A stretch of DNA of 64,000 nucleotides from Streptomyces werraensis (lineage in GTDB: Bacteria; Actinomycetota; Actinomycetes; Streptomycetales; Streptomycetaceae), in NCBI GenBank assembly GCA_014656175.1, contig BNBX01000006.1, positions 62,001 to 126,000 of the forward strand. Direction: 5' to 3'. The notes below the pieces were generated by a model, which saw only the letters and a program-made list of their open reading frames with translations, was not told where the DNA came from and did no database searches. Shown one piece after another: positions 16,344 through 25,637 of the stretch (its first letter is position 1; each line of letters begins with the position of its first letter). The translations under genes were made by a program, and so were the position numbers.

Positions 16344-17905
16344 CCCGACCGCCTCACCCGACCGCCGCCCGCCGCGGCCGTGACCGCCGCGCCCGCGTCC
16401 TCATGCCCGCGCCCGGCGCGCCGCGCGTCCACGGCGACCGCAGGCCCGGCACCGCGGTCGTCGGGGGCGGCATCGCCGGACTGGCCGCCGCCACCGCCCT
16501 CGCCGAGCGCGGCGTCGACGTCACCCTCTACGAGGCCCGCCCCTACCTCGGCGGACGCGTCGGCGGCTGGCCCGTCGACCTGAAGGACGGCACGCCCGCG
16601 ACGATGAGCCGCGGCTTCCACGCCTTCTTCCGGCAGTACTACAACCTGCGCGACCTGCTCCGCCGTACCGACCCCGCGCTGGAACGCCTCACCCCGCTGC
16701 CGGACTACCCGCTGCGGCACGGGGACGGCACGCACGACAGCTTCCGGCACGTGCCCCGCACCCCGCCGTGGAGCGCGCTCGGCTTCGCCGCGCTGAGCCC
16801 GTCGTTCCCGCTGCGCGACCTGCCCCGGATCAACGCGGCGGCCGCGCTGCCCCTGCTCGACGTCCGCGTGCCCGAGGTCTACGAACGCCTCGACGAGGTC
16901 AGCGCGCACGACTTCCTCGACGCGGTCCGCTTCCCGGAGAGCGCCCGGCACCTGGCCTTCGAGGTGTTCTCCCGCAGCTTCTTCGCCGACCCCCGCCTGC
17001 TGTCGGCGGCGGAGATGGCGCTGATGTTCCACATCTACTTCCTCGGCTCCTCCGAGGGCCTGCTGTTCGACGTGCCCACCGCGCCCTTCCCCACGGCCCT
17101 GTGGGAGCCGCTCGCCGCCCTGCTCGAACGGCACGGTGCGACCCTGCGCACCTCCACCCCCGTCGAACACGTCGAACCCCTGGACGACGGCGGGTACGAG
17201 ATCGCCACCGACCGGGACGAGCGGCGCCACGACACCGTGGTGCTCGCCCTGGACGCCGTCGGACTGCGCGCCCTCGTCGACCGCTCCCTCCGGCTCGGCG
17301 ACACCCCCTGGCGGGAGCGGATCGCCCGGCTGCGCAACGCCCCGCCGTTCCTGGTCTCGCGCCTCTGGCTGGACCGCCCGGTCGCCCCCGGCCGGCCCGG
17401 CTTCCTCGGCACCAGCGGCTACGGCACCCTCGACAACGTCAGCGTCCTCGAACGGTACGAGGACGAGGCCGCCCGCTGGGCCGCCCGCACCGGCGGCTCC
17501 GTCGTCGAACTGCACGCCTACGCCCTGCCCCCCGAGGCCTCCCCGGAGGTCGAACAGAAGCGGCTGCTCGACCAGTTGCACAAGATCTACCCGGAGACGC
17601 GCGAGGCGGGGATCGTCGACGCCCGCCACGAGTGGGGCACCGACTGCCCGCTCTTCCCCGTGGGCGGCTACGAGGACCGCCCCACGGTCCGCACGCCCGA
17701 CCCGGGCCTGATGGTGGCGGGCGACCTGGTCCGTACGTCCCTGCCGGTCGCCCTGATGGAACGCGCGGCGACCACCGGCTTCCTCGCCGCCAACGCCCTG
17801 CTGGAGCGCTGGGGCGTCCGGGGCCAGCCCCTCTGGACGGTCCCGGACCGCGGCCGCAGCGCGGTGCTGCGCGCACTGGCGGGGGCCGTGGAGCGCCGCG
17901 GATGA
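16340..17905 (+). CDS. crtU: Carotene desaturase/methyltransferase (isorenieratene synthase type)
   Basis: 521 residues; the ATG at 16340 overlaps the crtT stop. A FAD Rossmann motif TAVVGGGIAGLAAATALAERG lies near residue 40, then YEARPYLGGRVGG. The segments SRGFHAFFRQYYNLRD, FEVFSRSFFADP and LMFHIYFLGSSEG are characteristic of CrtU, which converts beta rings to aromatic phi rings. The product with crtB, crtI and crtY would be isorenieratene, if GGPP is supplied from elsewhere. A 20-residue basic leader precedes the Rossmann fold, which is usual for Streptomyces homologues. Confidence 0.9.
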   Translation: MTRPPHPTAARRGRDRRARVLMPAPGAPRVHGDRRPGTAVVGGGIAGLAAATALAERGVDVTLYEARPYLGGRVGGWPVDLKDGTPATMSRGFHAFFRQYYNLRDLLRRTDPALERLTPLPDYPLRHGDGTHDSFRHVPRTPPWSALGFAALSPSFPLRDLPRINAAAALPLLDVRVPEVYERLDEVSAHDFLDAVRFPESARHLAFEVFSRSFFADPRLLSAAEMALMFHIYFLGSSEGLLFDVPTAPFPTALWEPLAALLERHGATLRTSTPVEHVEPLDDGGYEIATDRDERRHDTVVLALDAVGLRALVDRSLRLGDTPWRERIARLRNAPPFLVSRLWLDRPVAPGRPGFLGTSGYGTLDNVSVLERYEDEAARWAARTGGSVVELHAYALPPEASPEVEQKRLLDQLHKIYPETREAGIVDARHEWGTDCPLFPVGGYEDRPTVRTPDPGLMVAGDLVRTSLPVALMERAATTGFLAANALLERWGVRGQPLWTVPDRGRSAVLRALAGAVERRG

Positions 17906-17914
17906 CGTGAAGCG

Positions 17915-17936
17915 GGGGGAGCAAGGGGGCTCCCCC
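17915..17936. terminator. Terminator hairpin between crtU and the B12-sensor gene
   Basis: An 8-bp stem GGGGGAGC/GCTCCCCC (17915-17922 and 17929-17936) with a 6-base loop, between two convergent stops. It should serve both operons. Confidence 0.55.
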
Positions 17937-17940
17937 TCGG

Positions 17941-19035
17941 TCAGACCACCGTGTCCGTGACCGCCGGGTCGGTCCTGTCCGTCAGATGGGCGGCGCCGGC
18001 GCGGACGAGGGACAGGGCGCGCGGGAAGTCGTGCAGACGGTCGGAGAGGATGTCCAGGCCGGTCACCAGGGAGTGCGGCGGGACGTTCCGCGCGGACAGC
18101 ACGTCGGCCGTCCAGCCCAGGAACTCGGTGAACACCTCGACGGCGTCGACGTAGAGCGCGGTCGCCAGGAAGTCGACGACGTGCGCCAGGTCCTCGGCCG
18201 TGCGCTCGCGCTGCGCGTCGCCGTACTCCCGCATCGGCGGGAAGCGCCGCTCCAGCTCGGTCAGCGTCTCCTTGACCAGCCGGCCGCGTGACTGGGCGAC
18301 CATGTTGTACTCCTGGTCGGCCAGGTGCGGCAGGTCGTCGACGGGCTGCCGGACGTTCGTCGGTCTCGCGAGCCCGGCCTCCAGCACGGCCGCGGCGCCC
18401 CGCGCGTCCGGGGCCCACGCGTCGGCGCCCAGGGCGCGCGCGTACCGCCCGTCCACGCCGAACGCCCGGCCGCCCGCCACCACGGGCACGCCCACGGACC
18501 GGCAGGCGGTGATGGCGGTGTGCGCCCGCGGCAGATGCGTGGGGATCGAACCGGAGAGCAGCACGGCGTCGGAGTCGGTGTGGTGCTGGTGCGCCACCAG
18601 ATGCGGGGTCGGTGTCTGCGCGCCGAGGTAGTCGACCTGCCAGCCGCGCAGCCGCAGCGTCTCGGCGACCAGCCGCGCGGGGAACGCGTGCCACTCGCCG
18701 TCGACGCAGCTCACCGTGACCCGGCCGCGGACGGTCTCGGGGCGGGTGCCGGAGCCGTGATACGCCAGGGCGGTGATCACCCGCTCGTTGATCGCGGTCG
18801 CCGCGTGCTCCTGGGCGACGGTGATGCGGTCGGCGGCCCACTCCAGGCCGATCCGCGCCTGCACCGCCGCGACCACGTCCAGCAGCAGGTCCTCCTCCTG
18901 CAGGCCCTCCGCCAGGGCGCCGCGGACGACGTCGACGGCGTCGTACTCGTCGCCGTCGATCACCGCCTTCCACAGCGCCTCGCCGAGTTCGCCGACCGAG
19001 GCCCGCGGGCCGCCCATGCTGTCCTCCGTGCTCAT
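17941..19035 (-). CDS. Cobalamin-binding sensor with CarH/LitR-type photosensory motif, no DNA-binding domain
   Basis: 364 residues. About 10-95 form a helical B12-capping domain containing W66-x9-E76-H77, the Wx9EH signature of CarH/LitR photoreceptors; there the Trp shields and the His ligates adenosylcobalamin after light. About 104-225 form the Rossmann-type B12-binding domain with DGEWH; H116 is the candidate lower axial ligand, 39 residues after H77 (35 in Thermus CarH). About 235-350 is an extra helical domain rich in Leu and Asp (AEDLAHVVDFLATALYVDAV). No MerR helix-turn-helix precedes it, so it should signal through protein contacts. The start lies in an ATGA overlap with the phosphatase stop. 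Light sensing is inferred. Confidence 0.85.
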   Translation of the reverse strand: MSTEDSMGGPRASVGELGEALWKAVIDGDEYDAVDVVRGALAEGLQEEDLLLDVVAAVQARIGLEWAADRITVAQEHAATAINERVITALAYHGSGTRPETVRGRVTVSCVDGEWHAFPARLVAETLRLRGWQVDYLGAQTPTPHLVAHQHHTDSDAVLLSGSIPTHLPRAHTAITACRSVGVPVVAGGRAFGVDGRYARALGADAWAPDARGAAAVLEAGLARPTNVRQPVDDLPHLADQEYNMVAQSRGRLVKETLTELERRFPPMREYGDAQRERTAEDLAHVVDFLATALYVDAVEVFTEFLGWTADVLSARNVPPHSLVTGLDILSDRLHDFPRALSLVRAGAAHLTDRTDPAVTDTVV

Positions 19036-20681
19036 CCGCCGGCCCCGGCCGGCGCGCGGCCTCCCGCCGTCGAGCCGCCGCGCGGGGCACCGACGGCCAC
19101 CACGGCCATGTCGTCATGGCGGCTCCCCGGCTCCAGCCACTGCGCTGCCAGCATCTGTACGTGCTCCACCATCGCCTCGCCCGGCATGCCGCCGCATCCC
19201 TCCAGGGCGGCCCGCAGCCGGTCCTCACCGAACAGCTCGTCGCCCAGCGGGCCGCCCCGGGCCTCGGTGATGCCGTCGGTGTAGAGCAAACAGGTGTCGC
19301 CCGGGGCGAGGACCGTCTCCACGGTGCGCGCGGTCACCCGGGGCAGCGCGCCCACGAGGGTGCCCTGCGTGGGCATCTCCTCGACCCGGCCGTCCGCGCG
19401 CACCACCAGCGGCGGCAGATGCCCGGCGCTGGTGAGCCGCAGCACCACGGTGCCGTCGTCCTGCCGCTTCACCGACGCCAGCACCAGGGTGGCGAACCGG
19501 GCGTGATGGGAGGTGAGCAGCGCGTCGTTGAGCATGCGCAGCACCCGGAGGTGGTCGGAGGCGAGCGGCAGCAGCGCGTGCAGCGTGTTGCGGATCTTCC
19601 CGGTGAGGACCGCCGCGTCCAGTCCCTTGCCGGCCACGTCGCCCAGCGCCACGAACGTCTCGGCGGACTCGTCGGGGCCGGGGTGGACGTCGTAGAAGTC
19701 GCCGCCGACCCGCTCGTGGTCCATGGCGGTGCGGTAACGGCCCGCGTAGTCGACGCCGTGCACACGGCTCAGCGACGGCGGCAGCAGCTCCCGCATCAGG
19801 GTGCCGGTGACGGCGGTCTGCTCGCTGTACAGGCGCGCCGCCGACAGGGCGGTGCCCGCACGGGACGCGAACAGCCGGGCGAACACCTCCTCCTCGGGTG
19901 AGAACCCCTTCTCGGCGTCCGAGCGCAGCAGGATCAGCGCGCCCGCGGGCACCCCGTGCCCGGGCAGCGGCGTCACTAGCACGGAACCGAGCGGCCCGGA
20001 GAAGCCTTCGGGCATCACCCAGTCCGGTATGGCGTCCGGGTTGATCCAGCGGGCCGGGACGGGCGGGAAGCCGCGCAGGGCCTCGTCGAGCCCGGGCACG
20101 GTGAGCGGGTCGATCTGCCGGGTCTCCTGCACCACGCGCCGCCCCCGCAGGGCGTGGGTGACGGCGTACCGGTGCCCGGTCGGCGGGGTGATCAGCACGG
20201 CGGCCTCGGCGAGGTGGTCGGTGGCCGTCCGGGCGGCGACCTCCGCGCAGCGCGGCACGTTCAGGGAGGACAGCAGGGTGCTGAAGACGCCGGAGATGGC
20301 GTCGGCCCGCTCACGGGTCTCCCGCGCGCTCTCGTGGGCCTCCACGAGACCGGTGCGGTCGAACAGCCACCAGGCCACCCGGCCGTCCCGGGTGGGGGAG
20401 GGCCGGGCCTCGTAGGAGCGGCTGCCGAAGGTCCCGGCCGGCATGCCGGCCGTCGGGTCGAGTGTTCCGGCGACATGACGCAGGTGCGCCTCGCCCAGCC
20501 ACGACGGCGGGACGTCGGAGGCGGAGGAGGACGTGGTGAGGCGGCGGGCGGCACGGTTGCGGCCGGCGATCCGGCCGTGCGGGTCCAGCACCAGGACAGG
20601 GCATGGGGCGTCGTCCCACGTGGGGACGGTTCCGTCGCGCGCGTCGCAGGGATCGGCGCTGGAACCGGGGGAAGAGATCAC
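19032..20681 (-). CDS. SpoIIE-type PP2C phosphatase coupled to the B12 sensor
   Basis: 549 residues from the GTG at 20681; the ribosome site there is weak, and a TTG at 20771 would add 30 unlikely residues. A PAS-like region (about 25-110, LVLDPHGRIAGRNRAARRL), a short helical linker (EAHESARETRERADAIS), a GAF-like domain (about 125-300) and the PP2C domain (about 315-535) follow. Metal motifs GGDFYD and GDVAGKG and the terminal HDDMAVV are intact. Its stop overlaps the start of the cobalamin sensor, so the two are made together. The likely substrate class is a phosphorylated STAS antagonist, none of which lies in this window. Confidence 0.92.
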   Translation of the reverse strand: MISSPGSSADPCDARDGTVPTWDDAPCPVLVLDPHGRIAGRNRAARRLTTSSSASDVPPSWLGEAHLRHVAGTLDPTAGMPAGTFGSRSYEARPSPTRDGRVAWWLFDRTGLVEAHESARETRERADAISGVFSTLLSSLNVPRCAEVAARTATDHLAEAAVLITPPTGHRYAVTHALRGRRVVQETRQIDPLTVPGLDEALRGFPPVPARWINPDAIPDWVMPEGFSGPLGSVLVTPLPGHGVPAGALILLRSDAEKGFSPEEEVFARLFASRAGTALSAARLYSEQTAVTGTLMRELLPPSLSRVHGVDYAGRYRTAMDHERVGGDFYDVHPGPDESAETFVALGDVAGKGLDAAVLTGKIRNTLHALLPLASDHLRVLRMLNDALLTSHHARFATLVLASVKRQDDGTVVLRLTSAGHLPPLVVRADGRVEEMPTQGTLVGALPRVTARTVETVLAPGDTCLLYTDGITEARGGPLGDELFGEDRLRAALEGCGGMPGEAMVEHVQMLAAQWLEPGSRHDDMAVVAVGAPRGGSTAGGRAPAGAGG

Positions 20682-20804
20682 GAACGAGGTGCGCGCCGCG
20701 CACCCACCCCCTCTCTCGTCGGCGTCAGCAGGTACGGCGGCAACGGTCCCCCATCCGTGCCCTCGAAGCAACCTGCCTGGGCGGCGAGGCGGTCCATGGG
20801 GCGC

Positions 20805-21542
20805 TCAGTACCCCGGAACAGGTGTTTCATGCGTCACATCGGCCGTGCCGGGACGGCCCTGACCGGCGCCGGCCACGGCGTCCCGCACGGCCCGGTGCAC
20901 GGCGCGCGCCAGCCGTGCCCCCCACAGCGACCGGGGCCCGGCGAACGCGTGCGCCTCCTGGCCGGGGACCGGGGCGCCGGCGACGACGCACACCGCGTCG
21001 GTCGGGGTGCCGGAGCAGTCGTGGCCGCTCTCCACCAGCGCCTGTACCTTCGCCTCCGTCGCGGTGGCCACCGCGTTCACCAGCGCCGCGTCGGTCAGCG
21101 CGGCCGGCACGGCCACCACGACATTGATCGTGCCCGGCTCCGGGGCGCCCTCCGCGCCCTCACCGGGCCGCGCCGCCCAGCCGCGCACGTCCACGCCCGC
21201 CGTGACGAACGCCTCCACGCCCGCGTCGCATGCGTGCGCGTACGCCGACACGTCGGCCGCCGTCATGAGCCCCACCCCGGCCCCGCTCAGGCCCGCGTCA
21301 GCGGCGAGGGAGGCGAGATGCCGCTCGGGATCGGTGCGCCGGTAGCCGTGCGCCACCTGCGCGTTGAGGATCCACGCCCGCTCGCCGATGCCGCCGCCCA
21401 GCACCGCGCTGCTGATCGCACGCCGCCCGGGACCCGCCGTCCACAGCAGGGCGTGCAGCCGTTCACCGTCCTCGGTGCGCGAAAGCCGGCGCGGGGCCCG
21501 CAGGACGGGCGTGGCGGGGTGCGGGGGCAGAACGGCGGTCAC
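20805..21542 (-). CDS. cbiZ: Adenosylcobinamide amidohydrolase
   Basis: 245 residues from the GTG at 21542, which follows AAGGAGCCCCGCAC. CbiZ removes the aminopropanol side chain of (adenosyl)cobinamide so the corrin ring can re-enter B12 synthesis. Family patterns seen are LSSAVLGGG-like AISSAVLGGGIG, SGAGVGLMTAADVSAY, AFVTAGVDVRGWAA, GTINVVVAVPAALTDAALVNA and SGTPTDAVCVVAG. Length is typical. Its placement beside a cobalamin-binding sensor, rather than in a cob operon, is notable and suggests it supports that chromophore. The gaps to its neighbours (123 and 101 bases) leave room for separate promoters. Confidence 0.87.
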   Translation of the reverse strand: MTAVLPPHPATPVLRAPRRLSRTEDGERLHALLWTAGPGRRAISSAVLGGGIGERAWILNAQVAHGYRRTDPERHLASLAADAGLSGAGVGLMTAADVSAYAHACDAGVEAFVTAGVDVRGWAARPGEGAEGAPEPGTINVVVAVPAALTDAALVNAVATATEAKVQALVESGHDCSGTPTDAVCVVAGAPVPGQEAHAFAGPRSLWGARLARAVHRAVRDAVAGAGQGRPGTADVTHETPVPGY

Positions 21543-21643
21543 CGTGCGGGGCTCCTTGCGGGGGGCGACCCCTGCGGGCGGCCCTTGCGGGGTTCGGCCC
21601 GCCATCGTAGGCCGGGCCGGGTCCGCGAACCGCGCCGGGGTGA

Positions 21644-22063
21644 TCACACCGCGGTGGCGGCCTCCGGGGCGCGGAAGCAGGCGGTGACCGTCTTGCCGTG
21701 CGGGCAGGGCCGGGCCTCCCAGGTGTCGGCGAGGACGTCGACCAGCATCATGCCGCGCCCCCCGACCCGCTCCTCGCTCGGTTCGCGCGGCGTGGGCAGG
21801 GAGGCGGACCCGTCATGCACGGAGATGTGCAGGCAGCGGGTGTCCCAGGCCATCACCAGTTGCGCGTCGGTTCCGGCGTGCACATGCGCGTTGGTGACCA
21901 GTTCCGACACCGTGAGCAGCACGGAATGGACCGTCTCGGGCGCGGTCTCGTCCCACCCGAGGGAGGCGAGGTGCTCCCGCGCCCAGTCACGGGCCGCCTT
22001 CACCCCCTGCCCCATCGGCAGGGAGCGGGCCCAGCCCACGGTGCGGACCGACGATTCGTTCAT
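21644..22063 (-). CDS. RsbW-like ATP-binding protein (HATPase_c anti-sigma-factor kinase fold)
   Basis: 139 residues from the ATG at 22063, with GGAAAGGACTCC upstream. The GHKL ATPase boxes are present: N box SELVTNAHVHA, G1 box VHDGS, and a G2-like GGRGMMLVDVLAD. Stand-alone proteins of this size in Streptomyces are anti-sigma-factor kinases or phosphatase partners. It lies on the same strand upstream of cbiZ, the SpoIIE phosphatase and the B12 sensor, so it could be the kinase opposing that phosphatase. That link rests on position only; no sigma or STAS gene is adjacent. Confidence 0.88.
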   Translation of the reverse strand: MNESSVRTVGWARSLPMGQGVKAARDWAREHLASLGWDETAPETVHSVLLTVSELVTNAHVHAGTDAQLVMAWDTRCLHISVHDGSASLPTPREPSEERVGGRGMMLVDVLADTWEARPCPHGKTVTACFRAPEAATAV

Positions 22064-22134
22064 GGAGTCCTTTCCGGTTCATCGGCCTACGGCACGCGCG
22101 GATGCGCGAGGAAACGTCAGGCCCGTGGGCCGGC

Positions 22135-22284
22135 TCAGCGCCGGCCGCCGCGCAGCCGTCCCAGCAGCCGCTGGGCCTGCGCCCGCCGCCGGGGGTCGGC
22201 CGCGGCCCGTCGTACCTGTTCGGCCGTGCGGCGCCCCTGCGGGCTCCGGGCGAACTGCTTGATGCGCTCCACCATGCCGGGCAT
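22135..22284 (-). CDS. 49-residue basic protein, unknown function
   Basis: Starts at the ATG at 22284 with a good ribosome site (GAGAGGAGTCGCC). The product is highly basic and helical: MPGMVERIKQFARSPQGRR, then EQVRRAAADPRRRAQAQRLL and a short Arg-Gly tail. It ends 71 bases before the RsbW-like gene on the same strand. Short Arg-rich proteins of this kind are frequent in Streptomyces without assigned function. Nucleic-acid binding is possible from charge alone. Confidence 0.6.
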   Translation of the reverse strand: MPGMVERIKQFARSPQGRRTAEQVRRAAADPRRRAQAQRLLGRLRGGRR

Positions 22285-22440
22285 GGCGACTCCTCTCGGT
22301 AGGCGTCGGTTTGTGCGTGCCGCCCTTCTTCTACCCCCGGAACCCCGGCACAGCCCGGTCCCGGCCGGGAATCTCAAGTCCGCGCCCTCCCCGGCCGGCT
22401 GACGCCCCACAACCGTGAGCAGCGCCTCGTGACCGGTCGT

Positions 22441-22466
22441 GTTTGCCGACCGGTCCTGCGGCAAAC
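22441..22466 (+). promoter_or_regulatory. Hairpin in place of a ribosome site
   Basis: Arms GTTTGCCG (22441-22448) and CGGCAAAC (22459-22466) pair perfectly around a 10-base loop, ending 8 bases before the ATG at 22475. No Shine-Dalgarno sequence is visible there. It could be a translation-control element or a protein-binding palindrome. Confidence 0.35.
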
Positions 22467-22474
22467 CGGTGTCC

Positions 22475-22918
22475 ATGACCGAACAGAACAAGAACGCGAA
22501 CCGGAAGACCTCGACCACCGGGTCCACGGCGGCGTCCAAGGCCGCCTCGACCGCGGACAAGGCCACCGGCAAGGCGACCGAGTCCACGAAGAGCGCCGCC
22601 AACGGCGTGGCCGCCAAGGCGACTGACGCCGCGTCGGCCGCCGCGTCCGGCACCGAGCGCGCCGCCCGCGCGGCGAACGGCGCCGCCCAGTCCGCCGTCA
22701 AGGGCATGGAGGCAGGCCGCCGTGCCGTCGTCACCGCCTCCGGGCAGGTCGCCGCGGGCGCCAAGACCGCCTGGACGGTCATCGCCAACCGCCGGCTGGT
22801 CGCCGCGGGCGCGGCCGCCGGACTGACCGCGCTGACCGCCGCCTCCTACGCGGTGGGCCGCCGCGCCGAACGGCACACCCACGGGCCCCTGACCCGGATG
22901 ACCGGCGGACGTATCTGA
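22475..22918 (+). CDS. Ala/Thr/Lys-rich protein with C-terminal membrane anchor
   Basis: 147 residues from the ATG at 22475. The body is a low-complexity helix of alternating Ala, Thr, Ser and Lys (TSTTGSTAASKAASTADKAT and similar), resembling phasin-like or late-embryogenesis-type proteins in composition. A hydrophobic span (LVAAGAAAGLTALTAASYAV) follows at about residues 110-130, then a basic His-containing tail. I do not recognise a family. A hairpin occupies the ribosome-site position. It is followed on the same strand by pgm, but 106 bases and a strong separate ribosome site suggest independent expression. Confidence 0.7.
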   Translation: MTEQNKNANRKTSTTGSTAASKAASTADKATGKATESTKSAANGVAAKATDAASAAASGTERAARAANGAAQSAVKGMEAGRRAVVTASGQVAAGAKTAWTVIANRRLVAAGAAAGLTALTAASYAVGRRAERHTHGPLTRMTGGRI

Positions 22919-23024
22919 CGCCGGAAGGGCCAGGGCGGACCGAGCCCACTCGCGCGGCGATGCCCCGGCGGGGAAAGATGTCTCCGCAAGCGTGACAACC
23001 GACCTTTTGCGGAGGAGTGGGCAC

Positions 23025-24665
<1,641 letters not shown>

Positions 24666-24711
24666 ACGGACGCCGCTGCCCGGGCCGTCGACCGCCCTGT
24701 CGGCCGGCCCG

Positions 24712-25224
24712 TCAGCCGGTGCGGATCTCCGTGGCGGACGGGGTGGTGAGCCCGGCCGGTACGGAGGTCCCCGGGGGCAGCGTCACCGGGGCCTCCTCGG
24801 ACTGCTGGAGCACGGTGCCGCCGGGCCCCTCCGCCGGGGTGCCGGCGCCCGTGGACAGCTGGGACCAGGCGCCCAGGGCCAGGGCGATCGCGGCGGCCGT
24901 CCCCACGACTCGCGCGATCCGGCGCAGCCGCGCCCGCGCGTCGAGGTCCCGCCAGGCAGGACCCTCCCACGGGTCGTCCGGCTGCCACAGGTCGCCGACG
25001 ACGTCCGGGGCGTCGTGGCGGGGAGGCTTCGCCGGTGCGGGCGGCGGGAGGTGCGGGGACCGTCCCGCGGCCCGCTGCACCGCTGAGGGCTCCTTGGGGG
25101 CGGATGCGCGGATGGCCTGCTCGCTGTCCATGAGGAACCGCTGCCAGACGTCGTCGGACAGAGACGGCACGCCGTCCTCCCGATGCCGCGGCGTTCCGCC
25201 GTCGTCCGGTGCCTGCGCGGTCAC
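24712..25224 (-). CDS. Single-span membrane protein, unknown function
   Basis: 170 residues from a GTG at 25224 preceded by GAGAGGA; an ATG at 25266 would add 14 residues but lacks a ribosome site. A cytoplasmic N-terminal half (WQRFLMDSEQAIRASAPKEP, Pro-rich linker, DLWQPDDPWEGPAWRDLDAR) precedes one membrane helix (VVGTAAAIALALGAW, about 120-135) and a short Gly/Pro/Thr-rich outer tail. The layout recalls small Streptomyces membrane proteins that carry a cytoplasmic interaction domain. No family recognised. Confidence 0.65.
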   Translation of the reverse strand: MTAQAPDDGGTPRHREDGVPSLSDDVWQRFLMDSEQAIRASAPKEPSAVQRAAGRSPHLPPPAPAKPPRHDAPDVVGDLWQPDDPWEGPAWRDLDARARLRRIARVVGTAAAIALALGAWSQLSTGAGTPAEGPGGTVLQQSEEAPVTLPPGTSVPAGLTTPSATEIRTG

Positions 25225-25637
25225 GTCCGTCCATTCCTCTCGCGTCCCGGAGCCCGTCGGCGACATCACGGCGCACGCGCACGCCCGGGCCCGCCAGGAT
25301 CATCGCACAGCGCGGAAACCGCGAAACGGTGACTCGGCACACGGTGCGGAATCAGATGCGGCTGCGGCCGGTGGGGGCCGTTCGCGCAGTTCCCCGCGCC
25401 CCTGGGCGGGTTGTTCGGCCGGCACCCTCGAGGGGCGCGGGGGACTGCGCGACAAGCCGCCGCCGGCCGGCACCGGCCGTACGACGAGGACGACCGTGGG
25501 CAGCATCACGGCCGGCGTTTGCGGAACCGGCAACATCACTCGCCCTCCGTTGTGCGACGGCGCATGCTCGCCGTACGACCCAGGGCCCTCAGGAGCCGCG
25601 CCGGCGCCCCGGGCCCCCGAGTGACTCCGGAGCAGCC
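25225..25637. other. 413-base intergenic region
   Basis: Lies between divergent genes, so it must contain two promoters. It holds the long inverted repeat at 25382-25452, annotated separately. Downstream of that element, towards the epoxide-hydrolase-like gene, I see no coding sequence with a ribosome site. Confidence 0.5.
25382..25452. repeat. Long inverted repeat, Streptomyces-type intergenic palindrome
   Basis: Arms of 22 bases (25382-25403 and 25431-25452) pair at every position, with one G-U wobble, around a 27-base spacer. The core CAGTTCCCCGCGCCCCT and its complement is a motif I recognise as recurring between genes in many Streptomyces genomes. I saw no second copy in this window. 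It could act as a transcription terminator or an RNA-stabilising structure. Confidence 0.6.

Noticed and set aside
15980..19228. A 1082-residue minus-strand open frame spanning crtT, crtU and the B12-sensor gene
   Set aside because: It runs antisense to crtT and crtU and out of frame with the B12-sensor gene. No domain pattern is seen, and known families occupy the other frames.
24666..24722. Hairpin between pgm and the convergent membrane protein gene
   Set aside because: GGGCCG/CGGCC pairings exist but are imperfect and partly within coding sequence.
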